Source: Geomonas limicola
Lineage (GTDB): Bacteria; Desulfobacterota; Desulfuromonadia; Geobacterales; Geobacteraceae
Direction of reading: 5' to 3'
Assembly: GCF_014193675.1 (NCBI RefSeq)
Contig: NZ_BLXZ01000001.1
Location: forward strand, 372,001-436,000
DNA length: 64,000 nt
Position numbers and translations under genes: made by a program. The notes beneath the pieces were generated by a model that worked only from the letters and a program-made list of their open reading frames with translations, had not been told where the DNA came from and did no database searches. This document shows positions 44,622 through 52,823 of this stretch, one piece after another (the first letter of the stretch is position 1; each line of letters begins with the position of its first letter).

Positions 44622-45884
44622 ATGCGTACCACACTGCTTTCCCTGGCAGCGCTGCTGCTCTTTATCGGCACTGCCTGGGCCGACCCGCTTACACTCAAGG
44701 AGTGCCTGAACCGGGCAGCCACCCAGAACCAGGCCCTGCGCGCCACCTCGCACGACACCGCGATCGCGCAGCAGCAGGTGGAGATAGCCCGCAGTGCCTG
44801 GCGGCCGCGCATCGACCTGCAGGCCGGCTATCAGGCCCAGCAGGCGGCACAGGCGGTCCAGTTGGGCCCGATCGTCGAAGAAACCCAACAGGCTGATTTC
44901 CCCTTCCTGAACCTGACCCTGAACAGCACCCTCTACGATTTCGGCAGAACCGAGGCCCGGGTCTCGGCCGCGAGGATGCAGCGCGAGGCCGCCCGGCACA
45001 GCTACTCCGGTTCCGAGCAGGACCTTTTCCTCCAGGTGGTGCGTGCCTACTACGGCATCCTGGAGGCGCATAAGGTGGTACAGGCCGCCGAGGACGAGGT
45101 GGTGCAGATGACCTCGCACCAGAAGACGGCCCAGGCACTCTACGACCAGGGTGTGGTGACCCGGAACGACCTGCTCCAGGCCGAGGTGCGGGTCGCCGCC
45201 AGCCGCCAGAAGCTCTTGAGCGCACAAAACGCCGTGGAGAACGGTTGGCTGCTGCTCAACTACCTGACAGGAACGCCGCCCCAGCAGCGCGCCGAGCTGC
45301 AGGAAGACCCCCTCCCCTTGCTGGCCCCGACCGTCGAAGCTCCCACCGACATCTCCCGGCGCGGCGAAATCCTCGCCCTGAGAAGCGCGGTGAGTGCCAG
45401 TGATTACGCGGTCCAGGAAGCCAAGACCAACTACTACCCGGAAATCTTCGCCAGGCTGGGGCTCGACTACGTGCAAAACGACAGGGTGCGCGAGCAATCG
45501 ATCATGTACGCTACGGTCGGCGTGAAGGTGAACCTGTTTGACGGTCTGGCCACCACCTCCCGGCTGCGACAGGCGGTTGAGGCGAGATCGCGCGACCAGG
45601 AGCGCCTGCGAGACCTGGAGGCGCGCGTGGCTCTCGAATTGGCCCAGGCGCAAAACGATGTGAAGGTTGCGACGGCCCGTATCAAGGTGGCCGAAAAGGC
45701 GATCCAGCAGGGGATTGAAAACCTGCGCATCACCAAGGACCGCTACCAGGAGAAGGTCGGTACCGCGACCGAGGTCGTCGACGCGCAGACCCTGCTCACC
45801 CAGACCCGTACCGATTACTACCAGAGCGTCTTCGACCTCCAGGTAGCAGATGCCCGGGTGCGTCGTGCGGCAGGCAACTTGTAG
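44622..45884 (+). CDS. TolC-family outer membrane efflux protein
   Basis: 420 residues. A signal peptide (MRTTLLSLAALLLFIGTAWA) precedes two repeated outer membrane efflux (OEP) domains of coiled helices (LTLKECLNRAATQNQALRA and VSASDYAVQEAKTNYYPEI). ATG 44622 with GGAGA upstream is preferred over 44604. It forms the outer membrane duct for the HlyD and MFS proteins of the same operon, giving a three-part pump across both membranes. Confidence 0.92.
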   Translation: MRTTLLSLAALLLFIGTAWADPLTLKECLNRAATQNQALRATSHDTAIAQQQVEIARSAWRPRIDLQAGYQAQQAAQAVQLGPIVEETQQADFPFLNLTLNSTLYDFGRTEARVSAARMQREAARHSYSGSEQDLFLQVVRAYYGILEAHKVVQAAEDEVVQMTSHQKTAQALYDQGVVTRNDLLQAEVRVAASRQKLLSAQNAVENGWLLLNYLTGTPPQQRAELQEDPLPLLAPTVEAPTDISRRGEILALRSAVSASDYAVQEAKTNYYPEIFARLGLDYVQNDRVREQSIMYATVGVKVNLFDGLATTSRLRQAVEARSRDQERLRDLEARVALELAQAQNDVKVATARIKVAEKAIQQGIENLRITKDRYQEKVGTATEVVDAQTLLTQTRTDYYQSVFDLQVADARVRRAAGNL

Positions 45885-45897
45885 CAGCGTTTAACGG

Positions 45898-45932
45898 CAA
45901 TGGACAATTGACGATGGGCAATTGACAATTAT
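45898..45932. repeat. Heptamer array, CAATTGA family
   Basis: Five 7-base units CAATGGA, CAATTGA, CGATGGG, CAATTGA, CAATTAT, beginning 13 bases after the tolC-type stop codon. Confidence 0.7.
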
Positions 45933-46008
45933 CGCCATTGGTTTAGCGCCGGCTTCCCAAGTTACCTCATCATCGCCACGGTCACTCTTGTTCACTTAAA
46001 CCACTACC

Positions 46009-46031
46009 AATTGGCAACACCATTGCCAATT
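46009..46031. repeat. Inverted repeat AATTGGCA/TGCCAATT
   Basis: A perfect 8-bp inverted repeat with a 7-base loop between the two heptamer arrays. CCACTACC precedes it, and the same octamer occurs in the hairpin at 50126. Confidence 0.55.
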
Positions 46032-46047
46032 ACTTGTAAAAAACGTT

Positions 46048-46076
46048 GTCAATTGTCAATTATCAATTGTCAATTG
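46048..46076. repeat. Heptamer array, GTCAATT family
   Basis: Four units GTCAATT, GTCAATT, ATCAATT, GTCAATT plus one base, ending about 20 bases before the hlyD-type start codon, so it forms part of the untranslated leader or spacer of the operon. Confidence 0.85.
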
Positions 46077-46095
46077 CCTCTCCTCGGGGGTTGTA

Positions 46096-47181
46096 ATGGC
46101 TGAAGGAAGTGAACTGTCTGCAGAGACCGAACAGGCTCCCGCGGACAGGAAAGGTCTCAACAAGAAACAACGCGGAGGAATCATCCTCCTTGTCATAATC
46201 ATCTGTGCCGGGGTCTTCGGAGCCAGGCAGTGGGTCAAGAGCAAGACGCATATCGAGACGGATAACGCCTTCGTGGAATCCCACGTGCACTCGATCTCCA
46301 GCCGCGTCCCAGCCCTGGTGAAAAAGGTGGCCGTGGTCGACAACCAGTTCGTCCACAAGGGCGACCTTCTGGTGGAACTCGACGCGTCCGATTACCAGGC
46401 GAAGCTTAGAACTGCGGCGGCATCCCTCGAGATGGCCAAGAACGAGACTTCGGGCGACTACGCCCAGGTGGAAAGCGCTCGCGCCAACGTGGGTCTTGCC
46501 GCCGCCAAGCTGGACCAGGCCAAACTTGACCTCTCGCGGGGCGAGGCGCTCTTTGCCAAGGAAGTGATTCCCAAGGAGCAACTGGACCGTTTGCAGACTG
46601 CCAAACGGGTCGCCGAACTGCAGCTCAAGGAAGCCCAGGAAAGCGAACGCCGCGCCCAGGCGTTGATCGGCATGTCCGGCAACGGGTCGAAGGATGCCCG
46701 CATTGCCCAGAAAAAAGGGGAGCTTGACACCGCATCCCTCAACCTTTCCTATACGCGCGTCGTTGCCCCCAGCGACGGCTACGTCACCCGCAAATCGGTG
46801 GAGCCCGGCAACTACATACAGCCCGGTCAGGCCCTGATGGCCCTGGTTACCCTCGAAGACTCCTGGATCACCGCCAACTACAAAGAGAGCCAATTGACCG
46901 ACGTGCGCCCTGGGCAGAAGGTCGAGTTCACCGTGGACAGCTATCCCGGCAGGACCTTCACCGGCTACGTCGAGAGCATCATGGCCGGCACCGGCGCCGC
47001 CTTCTCGTTGCTTCCCCCGGAGAACGCCACCGGCAACTACGTGAAAGTAATCCAAAGGATCCCGGTGCGTATCGCCATCGACAAGAACAGCGATCCGACC
47101 CACCTCCTGCGCGTCGGCATGAGCGTCGTCCCCACCATCCTCACCGGCAAGAAATATCAGGACGTCATCAAGGGATATTGA
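46096..47181 (+). CDS. emrA: HlyD/EmrA-type membrane fusion protein
   Basis: 361 residues. One N-terminal helix (GGIILLVIIICAGVFGARQW, about residues 27-46) anchors it in the inner membrane. Then come the first barrel-sandwich half (THIETDNAFVESHVHSISSR, VDNQFVHKGDLLVELD), a coiled-coil hairpin (SARANVGLAAAKLDQAKLDL) and the returning half VAPSDGYVTRKSVEPGNYI. It links the MFS pump to the TolC protein. The ribosome site is GGGG. An 8-base repeat spans its stop codon. Confidence 0.92.
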   Translation: MAEGSELSAETEQAPADRKGLNKKQRGGIILLVIIICAGVFGARQWVKSKTHIETDNAFVESHVHSISSRVPALVKKVAVVDNQFVHKGDLLVELDASDYQAKLRTAAASLEMAKNETSGDYAQVESARANVGLAAAKLDQAKLDLSRGEALFAKEVIPKEQLDRLQTAKRVAELQLKEAQESERRAQALIGMSGNGSKDARIAQKKGELDTASLNLSYTRVVAPSDGYVTRKSVEPGNYIQPGQALMALVTLEDSWITANYKESQLTDVRPGQKVEFTVDSYPGRTFTGYVESIMAGTGAAFSLLPPENATGNYVKVIQRIPVRIAIDKNSDPTHLLRVGMSVVPTILTGKKYQDVIKGY

Positions 47182-47246
47182 GTGGTTGAGTGGTTGAGTG
47201 GAGGTTACCGTTGTAATTGTCAATTATTCATTGTCAATTATCAATT
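47178..47246. repeat. Octamer and heptamer arrays before the emrB start
   Basis: Three copies of TTGAGTGG (47178-47201) cover the emrA stop codon. After a short spacer, five 7-base units TGTAATT, GTCAATT, ATTCATT, GTCAATT, ATCAATT occupy 47212-47246. Little of the original spacer remains, and the emrB start at 47256 has no recognisable ribosome site. Confidence 0.8.
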
Positions 47247-47255
47247 GATTCTATT

Positions 47256-48803
47256 ATGGCTGCCGAGAAAACTGTCAACAAGTGGCTGATCACCCTCACG
47301 GTGATGCTGCCGGCGATCATGGAGATCGTGGACACCTCGGTGGCCAACGTCGCCTTGCCCCACATGCAGGGCAGCCTCAACGCCGGCACGGACGAGATCA
47401 CCTGGGTACTCACCTCGTACCTGGTGAGTAACGCCGTCGTGCTCCCGATGACCGGCTGGCTCGCCCGGATGTTCGGCAGGAAACGCTTCCTCATCACCTG
47501 CATCACGCTCTTCACCATGGCCTCGTTCCTCTGCGGGGCTGCCCCCAGTCTCGGCTTGCTCATCTTCTTCCGGGTGCTGCAGGGAGCAGCCGGCGGCGCC
47601 CTTATCCCGATGAGCCAGGCGATCATGATGGAAACCTTCCCACCCTACCAGCAAGGCATGGCCATGGCCATCTTCGGGGTCGGCGCCATGTTCGGCCCGA
47701 TCATCGGTCCCGCACTCGGCGGCTGGATCACCGACAACATGACCTGGCGCTGGATCTTCTATATCAACATCCCCATTGGCATCGTTGCCGTCATCATGGC
47801 GACCTTCTTCATCTATGACCCAAGCTATCTGAAACGTGCCAGGACGAGCATCGATTACTGGGGGCTTTCGCTGCTGGTGGTTGGTTTGGGCGCCCTGCAG
47901 ATCGTGCTGGACAAGGGGCAGCAGGAAGACTGGTTCAATTCTCCCTTTATCCTCGTGTTTTCCGCGGTATCCGCGATTGCCCTGCTCTGCCTGGTCTACG
48001 TGGAACTCACCCATCCGCACCCAATCGTGAACCTGCGCCTGTTCAAAAACGTCTCATTCTCGGCCGGGAACCTGATCATGTTCGCGGTGGGTTTTTGCCT
48101 GTACAGCTCGATCATGCTGATACCGCTGTTTTTGCAGACCCTGATGGGCTACAACGCGACCATGGCCGGCATGGTGCTCGCACCGGGCGGCGTTGCCACG
48201 CTGGTCTGCATGCCCTTTGTAGGGGCCATCATCCAGCGCTATGACGGGCGGAAGGTCGTCCTGATGGGGTTACTGGTGGGGGCCTGCTCGATGTTCATCA
48301 TGCAGCGCTTTTCGCTCGATGCCGCCTACGCCGACTTCGTCTGGCCGCGCATCGTGCTCGGGGTGGGACTTGCCATGACCTTCGTTCCGCTCACTACGGT
48401 GACCCTGTCGACGATCGCGAAGGAGGAGATGGGAAACGCCACCGGCATCTTCAGCCTGTTACGCAACATCGGCGGCAGCGTCGGCATCGCCATTTCGGCG
48501 ACGTTGCTCGCCCGTTACAGCCAGTTCTACCAGACCAACCTGGCCGCACAGGTCACCCCGTACAGCCTCATCGTGCAATCCCGGATCAACCAGTTGAAGC
48601 AGGCAACCATGATGCGCGGGGTCGATCCGATAACCGCCGAGAAGAGCGCCTACGCCATCATCTACGGCACCGTCCGCAAGCATGCCGCCATGCTCTCCTA
48701 CAACCGGATCTTCTTCATCGTCGGCATCGCCTTTCTTATCATCATCCCGCTGCTACTGCTCCTCAAGAAACCGGTACGCCACGTCCGTCCTGCTGCACAC
48801 TGA
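47256..48803 (+). CDS. emrB: DHA2-family MFS drug efflux pump
   Basis: 515 residues with 14 predicted helices, as usual for DHA2 transporters. Motif A is GWLARMFGRKRFL, motif C lies near FGVGAMFGPIIGPALGGWI, and the opening LPAIMEIVDTSVANVALPHM is the DHA2 motif D1 (LDxTIVNVALP type, here with VDTSVANVALP). It exchanges protons for hydrophobic toxic compounds and works with EmrA and the TolC protein. ATG 47256 gives the family N-terminus; an in-frame start 39 bases upstream would translate repeat DNA. Its last 41 bases overlap the convergent higA gene. Confidence 0.93.
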   Translation: MAAEKTVNKWLITLTVMLPAIMEIVDTSVANVALPHMQGSLNAGTDEITWVLTSYLVSNAVVLPMTGWLARMFGRKRFLITCITLFTMASFLCGAAPSLGLLIFFRVLQGAAGGALIPMSQAIMMETFPPYQQGMAMAIFGVGAMFGPIIGPALGGWITDNMTWRWIFYINIPIGIVAVIMATFFIYDPSYLKRARTSIDYWGLSLLVVGLGALQIVLDKGQQEDWFNSPFILVFSAVSAIALLCLVYVELTHPHPIVNLRLFKNVSFSAGNLIMFAVGFCLYSSIMLIPLFLQTLMGYNATMAGMVLAPGGVATLVCMPFVGAIIQRYDGRKVVLMGLLVGACSMFIMQRFSLDAAYADFVWPRIVLGVGLAMTFVPLTTVTLSTIAKEEMGNATGIFSLLRNIGGSVGIAISATLLARYSQFYQTNLAAQVTPYSLIVQSRINQLKQATMMRGVDPITAEKSAYAIIYGTVRKHAAMLSYNRIFFIVGIAFLIIIPLLLLLKKPVRHVRPAAH

Positions 48804-49101
48804 CGTGCCGAGTTCGCACCTCCTGCTCGATCTTCAACCCATGCTCGTTTTCAGCAATTTTCAGATCGTAACTCGTTTGGAGATTCATCCAAAACTGCGC
48901 CGTTGTCCCAAAGTAGCGAGCTAGGCGCAGTGCTGTATCAGGCGTAATGGCGCGACGCTCACGCACGATGTCATTGATACGAGGGGCTGGCACTTTCAGT
49001 TCCAAGGCAAGTGCATGAGCAGTCAAACCGAGCTCTGCCAGGAATTCATCCCTCAAAACCTCCCCGGGGTGGATCGGACGCATTTTGTTAACGGTTTCCA
49101 T
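48763..49101 (-). CDS. higA: HigA-type antitoxin
   Basis: 112 residues. The HigA signature MRPIHPGEVLRDEFLAELGL is followed by an XRE helix-turn-helix (TAHALALELKVPAPRINDIV) and the family end RRAITPDTALRLARYFGTTAQFWMNLQ. It would bind and neutralise HigB and repress its own operon. GAGG precedes ATG 49101. The toxin gene directly upstream is frameshifted, so this antitoxin appears orphaned. Its 3' end overlaps emrB on the other strand. Confidence 0.9.
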   Translation of the reverse strand: METVNKMRPIHPGEVLRDEFLAELGLTAHALALELKVPAPRINDIVRERRAITPDTALRLARYFGTTAQFWMNLQTSYDLKIAENEHGLKIEQEVRTRHVSVQQDGRGVPVS

Positions 49102-49109
49102 GTTCGACC

Positions 49110-49385
49110 TCAATGGTAATCGACCATTTCAACATCGAAGGCGTTGCCCTGACGAAAGACAAAACTGAGCCGCCACTGATCATTTATTGGAATGCTCCAC
49201 TGGCCAAAGCGATCGCCACGCAACGCTTCAAGCCGGTTGCTGGCGGTGACCGCACATCCTCAATCGATGCCGCGTCGTTAAGCATCTGCAGCTTGCGCTC
49301 GGCAACGCCAGCAAAAGCTCGGAACTCCTTGGGGCATTGTCCCTCAAAAAGAGCCCGTGCCTTCTTGGATTTGAACGATGATCAT
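49110..49385 (-). pseudogene. higB: HigB-type toxin, frameshifted
   Basis: Minus-strand translation gives SFKSKKARALFEGQCPKEF then FAGVAERKLQMLNDAASIED in one frame. It switches near 49230 to NRLEALRGDRFGQWSIPIND and QWRLSFVF to DVEMVDYH in the next frame. Together these are a full HigB/RelE toxin of about 92 residues. One base appears lost at the SPPxN segment, and the start codon (49383-49385) is also out of frame by one base. The order higB-higA and the eight-base gap are normal for the module. Unless it is a sequencing error, no complete toxin is made. Confidence 0.75.
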
Positions 49386-49433
49386 CCTGACAGCATAACG
49401 CGCCGCGTTAAACGTCAACATCCGGGCCGATAC

Positions 49434-49461
49434 GAAAAAGGCGGGGAGTTGTCTCCCCGCC
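49434..49461 (-). terminator. Terminator of the small membrane protein gene
   Basis: A perfect 9-bp stem GGCGGGGAG/CTCCCCGCC with a 4-base loop. On the minus strand TTTTT follows. It lies just after the stop codon. Confidence 0.85.
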
Positions 49462-49467
49462 TCGTTT

Positions 49468-49761
49468 TCACTGCTCTTTTTTCTTGTCCCGCTGTTCTGC
49501 TTCCAGGCGCTGCTGGTGTGCGTCGTGCAGTCGGTTGTGTTCCGCCCAGTGGGCGTCCCAGTCCTTCTTCTTCACAAAGTGCAGCGCGACGCTGCCGCCG
49601 ACTATGCACAGCCCGAAAAAGAACTGCATCACCTTGAAGCCATCGGCCAGACCGTAGACGATGCAGGCGACCCCGATGCAGAAGATGGCACCCTCGGCGG
49701 AAAATAGCCGACCCAACAGGGACTGTTTAGGCTTCGTGGTGTTTGGCTCTTGAGCGTCCAT
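49468..49761 (-). CDS. Small two-helix membrane protein, unknown
   Basis: 97 residues. Two hydrophobic segments (AEGAIFCIGVACIVYGLADG and MQFFFGLCIVGGSVALHFV, about residues 23-62) form a helical hairpin. The rest is charged, ending in a His/Asp/Lys-rich tail (DWDAHWAEHNRLHDAHQQ). No family is recognised. GAGG precedes the ATG. It follows the parvulin gene by 17 bases, so the two are probably cotranscribed. Confidence 0.7.
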   Translation of the reverse strand: MDAQEPNTTKPKQSLLGRLFSAEGAIFCIGVACIVYGLADGFKVMQFFFGLCIVGGSVALHFVKKKDWDAHWAEHNRLHDAHQQRLEAEQRDKKKEQ

Positions 49762-49778
49762 GCTTTCCCTCGTGCCGC

Positions 49779-50060
49779 CTAGGCGGTGCGGCTGGTAACC
49801 TCGACCAGGTGGTAGCCGAACTGGGTACGCACCGGCCCGAGTACCTTGCCGACCTCGCCGCTGAAGACGACTTCATCGAATTCGCGCACCATCTGACCGG
49901 GGCCGAACTCACCCAAGGCACCACCCTGACGGCCGGAAGGGCAGGAAGAGTACTGGCGTGCTATCTCCGCGAAATCCGCGCCCTCTTCGATCTGTTTTTT
50001 CAGCTCGAGGCACTGGGCCTCGGTGGATACCAGGATGTGACGTGCTGCCGCTCTGGACAT
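49779..50060 (-). CDS. ppiC: Parvulin-type peptidyl-prolyl isomerase
   Basis: 93 residues, a stand-alone parvulin without signal peptide, so cytoplasmic. ARHILVSTEAQCLELKKQI begins the fold with the conserved His. DFAEIARQYSSCPSG, GGALGEFGPGQMVREFDEVVF and TQFGYHLVEV complete it. It speeds cis-trans isomerisation at proline in folding proteins. ATG 50060 with AAAGGAG upstream is clear; longer in-frame starts would translate repeat DNA. Confidence 0.95.
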   Translation of the reverse strand: MSRAAARHILVSTEAQCLELKKQIEEGADFAEIARQYSSCPSGRQGGALGEFGPGQMVREFDEVVFSGEVGKVLGPVRTQFGYHLVEVTSRTA

Positions 50061-50078
50061 ACGATCTCCTTTGAAAGG

Positions 50079-50113
50079 CAATTGACAATTGACGATTGAC
50101 AGTTGACGGTGAG
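50079..50113. repeat. Heptamer array, CAATTGA family
   Basis: Five units CAATTGA, CAATTGA, CGATTGA, CAGTTGA, CGGTGAG, 19 bases upstream of the ppiC start codon. Confidence 0.8.
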
Positions 50114-50125
50114 AAAGCCGATAAG

Positions 50126-50152
50126 CAATTGCCACTACCTAGTTGGCAATTG
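50126..50152. repeat. Inverted repeat CAATTGCCA/TGGCAATTG
   Basis: A perfect 9-bp inverted repeat with a 9-base loop containing CTACC, between two heptamer arrays. It is close in arm sequence and setting to the inverted repeat at 46009. Confidence 0.6.
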
Positions 50153-50226
50153 GCAGAGGTTAAATGTACAGGGACACTTTGACAAGGAAAACTGTGCGGG
50201 ACGCCGCACGGACTGTGACGTTAGTT

Positions 50227-50248
50227 GTCCATTGTCAATTGTCCATTG
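50227..50248. repeat. Heptamer array, GTCAATT family
   Basis: Three units GTCCATT, GTCAATT, GTCCATT plus one base, ending two bases from the pdxJ stop codon. Confidence 0.75.
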
Positions 50249-50250
50249 CT

Positions 50251-50970
50251 TTACGCGTAGCGTACCAGTTCGGACATGTCGCGCACCGCGCGGTCCAGGC
50301 CGACGAAAATGGCCCGGGACATGATGGAATGGCCGATGTTGAATTCCTCGATCCCGCCGATGGCCGCGATCTTCTTCACGTTGGTGTAGTTGAGCCCATG
50401 ACCGGCGTTGACGCCGAGATCGAGCTTCTTGGCGAGCTTCACCGCATTCTCGATCTTGATGATCTCCTGCTGCTCGGTTTTCCAGTCTACAGCATCGGCG
50501 AAGCTCCCGGTGTGGATCTCGATGTAATCGGCACCGGTCTTGTTGGCGGCCTTGATCTGGTCCGGATCTGGATCGATGAAGAGGCTCACGATGATCCCCC
50601 CCGCCTGCAGCCGCTCGATGAACGGCTTGAGCGCCTCCTGGTGAATCCTCACGTCCAGCCCACCCTCGGTGGTCAACTCGGCGCGCTTCTCGGGCACCAG
50701 GGTGCAGCACTCGGGCTTCACGGCAAGGGCGATGGTGACCATCTCCTCGGTTGCCGCCATCTCCAGGTTCAACCGGGTCTTAACGGTCTGGCGCAAGAGT
50801 TTCAGGTCGCGATCCTGGATATGACGCCGATCCTCGCGCAGGTGAATGGTGATGCCGTCGGCACCGGCCATCTCGGCCAGCGCTGCCGCGGTGACCGGAT
50901 CCGGCTCGACGCCGCCCCGGGCCTGGCGCAGGGTCGCCACATGATCGATATTCACGCCTAATCTAGCCAC
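50251..50970 (-). CDS. pdxJ: Pyridoxine 5'-phosphate synthase
   Basis: 239 residues from a GTG start preceded by [26 protein letters not shown] is the PdxJ signature, with HLREDRRHI (catalytic His/Arg), [16 protein letters not shown] (active-site Glu) and [10 protein letters not shown] (phosphate/His site). It closes the vitamin B6 ring from deoxyxylulose phosphate and an aminoacetone phosphate. The start overlaps the end of glmM by eight bases, so translation is coupled. Confidence 0.96.
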   Translation of the reverse strand: MARLGVNIDHVATLRQARGGVEPDPVTAAALAEMAGADGITIHLREDRRHIQDRDLKLLRQTVKTRLNLEMAATEEMVTIALAVKPECCTLVPEKRAELTTEGGLDVRIHQEALKPFIERLQAGGIIVSLFIDPDPDQIKAANKTGADYIEIHTGSFADAVDWKTEQQEIIKIENAVKLAKKLDLGVNAGHGLNYTNVKKIAAIGGIEEFNIGHSIMSRAIFVGLDRAVRDMSELVRYA

Positions 50971-52327
50971 GAGCTTCACCTCCCAGGGCGCAGGAAACCG
51001 CACCAGCGATCTCGTTGGCCCAGTCCTTGATCTGCCCTGCATCACTTCCTTCAAGCATGATGCGCAAGAGCGGTTCGGTCCCGGAGTAGCGGATCAGCAC
51101 CCTCCCCTCCCCTTTGAGTTTCTCCTCCACCGAGCGGATCAGGTTGGCGATCTCGGGAACCTGCATGATGTCGGACTTCTGGGCCAGGCGTACATTCACC
51201 AGCACCTGGGGCAGCGGGTCCATGACCAGCGCGAGCTCCGAGAGACGCTTTTGGTGGCGCTGCATGATGGCCAGGACCTGCAAGGCGCTCTGCACGCCGT
51301 CGCCGGTCGTGTTGTGATCCAGGAAGATCATGTGGCCGGACTGCTCGCCCCCCAGGTTGTAGCCACCTTTGAGCATCTCCTCGACCACGTAGCGGTCGCC
51401 CACGGCGGTCTTGATCACTTCGCCACCGGCACGCTTAAGGGCGATGTCGAGCCCCATGTTGCTCATCACCGTGGCCACCAGGGTGTTGTGCTTCAGGGTT
51501 CCTTGCTTGAGCATCTCGGTGCCGCAGATCGCCATGATCCGGTCACCGTCGACCACGTTGCCATACTCGTCGACGAAGATGACCCGGTCGGCGTCGCCAT
51601 CAAGCGCGATCCCCAGGTCGGCGCCATGCTTTTTGACCGCCTCGCTCATCACCTCCGGGTGCAGCGATCCGCATTCGGCATTGATGTTGGTGCCGTTGGG
51701 CTTGACGCCGATGGTGATAACCTCGGCGCCCAGTTCCTCGAACACGGCCGGAGCGACCTTGTAGGCCGCGCCGTTGGCGCAATCGAGCACGATCTTGAGC
51801 CCGGAGAGGTCGAGATCCTTCGGGAAGGTGCTCTTCAGGAACACCACGTAGCGCCCGGCGGCGTCATCGATACGGTAAGCCTTACCGACCTCTTTCGCGG
51901 TGGGGCGCAGCGAGTCGATACGCTTGGAGAAAATCAGCTCCTCCATCATGAGCTCCATCTCGTCGGGCAGTTTGAAGCCGTCGCGCGAGAAGAACTTGAT
52001 GCCGTTATCCTCGAAGGGGTTGTGCGATGCGGAGATGACCACGCCGGCATCGGCGCGCATCGAAGAGGTGATGTTGGCAATCCCCGGAGTCGGCAGCGGG
52101 CCGACCAGGAGCACGTCCACCCCCATGGAGCAGATGCCGGCCACCAGGGCGCTTTCCAGCATGTAACCGGAGAGTCGGGTGTCCTTGCCGATCACCACAC
52201 GGTGGCGGCGCTTGCCGTTTTTGAAGATGTAGGCCGCGGCCCGGCCGATCTGCATCGCCATCTCCGCGGTCATCGGGTACACGTTGGCAACGCCACGCAC
52301 CCCATCCGTACCGAAAAGTTTTTTCAT
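50963..52327 (-). CDS. glmM: Phosphoglucosamine mutase
   Basis: 454 residues. [12 protein letters not shown] starts the family. The phosphoserine loop is [18 protein letters not shown], the metal loop [15 protein letters not shown], the sugar loop [10 protein letters not shown] and the phosphate loop [12 protein letters not shown]. It turns glucosamine-6-phosphate to glucosamine-1-phosphate for peptidoglycan and LPS precursors. It follows cdaA and the YbbR gene, the classic arrangement in which GlmM can inhibit CdaA in Gram-positive bacteria. Confidence 0.97.
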   Translation of the reverse strand: MKKLFGTDGVRGVANVYPMTAEMAMQIGRAAAYIFKNGKRRHRVVIGKDTRLSGYMLESALVAGICSMGVDVLLVGPLPTPGIANITSSMRADAGVVISASHNPFEDNGIKFFSRDGFKLPDEMELMMEELIFSKRIDSLRPTAKEVGKAYRIDDAAGRYVVFLKSTFPKDLDLSGLKIVLDCANGAAYKVAPAVFEELGAEVITIGVKPNGTNINAECGSLHPEVMSEAVKKHGADLGIALDGDADRVIFVDEYGNVVDGDRIMAICGTEMLKQGTLKHNTLVATVMSNMGLDIALKRAGGEVIKTAVGDRYVVEEMLKGGYNLGGEQSGHMIFLDHNTTGDGVQSALQVLAIMQRHQKRLSELALVMDPLPQVLVNVRLAQKSDIMQVPEIANLIRSVEEKLKGEGRVLIRYSGTEPLLRIMLEGSDAGQIKDWANEIAGAVSCALGGEARG

Positions 52328-52433
52328 GTGATATCCACCTCGAATTTATGTGTGTGCAACGCCGCTGGTACTGCGGCTCTCAACATCCTGTCATCCGGAG
52401 CTGCCGGAAGACCTGGTTTTGCGCACTGTCCGG

Positions 52434-52823
52434 CTATTTCGCATCTACCGCCGCGAAGTCCAAATGAATCGTCTGGGGGATGGCCCGCACGACTTTGAGC
52501 TCACCATCCATGTCGTACCGGCAATCGTTGGTGGTGAAGCTCATGCTCCCCGGAACAGCCGAGGCAAGGTCCAGGGTGCAGCGTGCCCCGAGCAGAAAGG
52601 GACGCGCCAGCAGGATCCGGGGACCGGACACGGTGACCTGCACCACGCCGGGGGGCGGCGAGACCATCCTGATCCCGCGCGGCAGGCGCTCGAGGTTCAC
52701 GGGGACCGGGATGGTCACCTCGCCGGAACGCTCTACCGCTACGGTGAGCCAGATGAGCAGCGCCAGCAGCACGGCGAGGAACTTCACCCCGTAGACCTCT
52801 TCAAGTGGTCTGGTTTCACTCAT
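52434..52823 (-). CDS. YbbR-domain protein, CdaR-like
   Basis: 129 residues. One N-terminal helix (FLAVLLALLIWLTVAVER, about residues 15-32) is followed by a single YbbR repeat (IPVPVNLERLPRGIRM, PPGVVQVTVSGPRILL). Firmicute CdaR proteins carry three or four repeats, so this is a short form. The start overlaps the cdaA stop as ATGA. It is probably the membrane partner that tunes the diadenylate cyclase, by position and domain. Confidence 0.85.
   Translation of the reverse strand: MSETRPLEEVYGVKFLAVLLALLIWLTVAVERSGEVTIPVPVNLERLPRGIRMVSPPPGVVQVTVSGPRILLARPFLLGARCTLDLASAVPGSMSFTTNDCRYDMDGELKVVRAIPQTIHLDFAAVDAK

Noticed and set aside
45898..46076. Possible CRISPR array
   Set aside because: Units are 7 bases with no spacers of constant length and no cas genes nearby.
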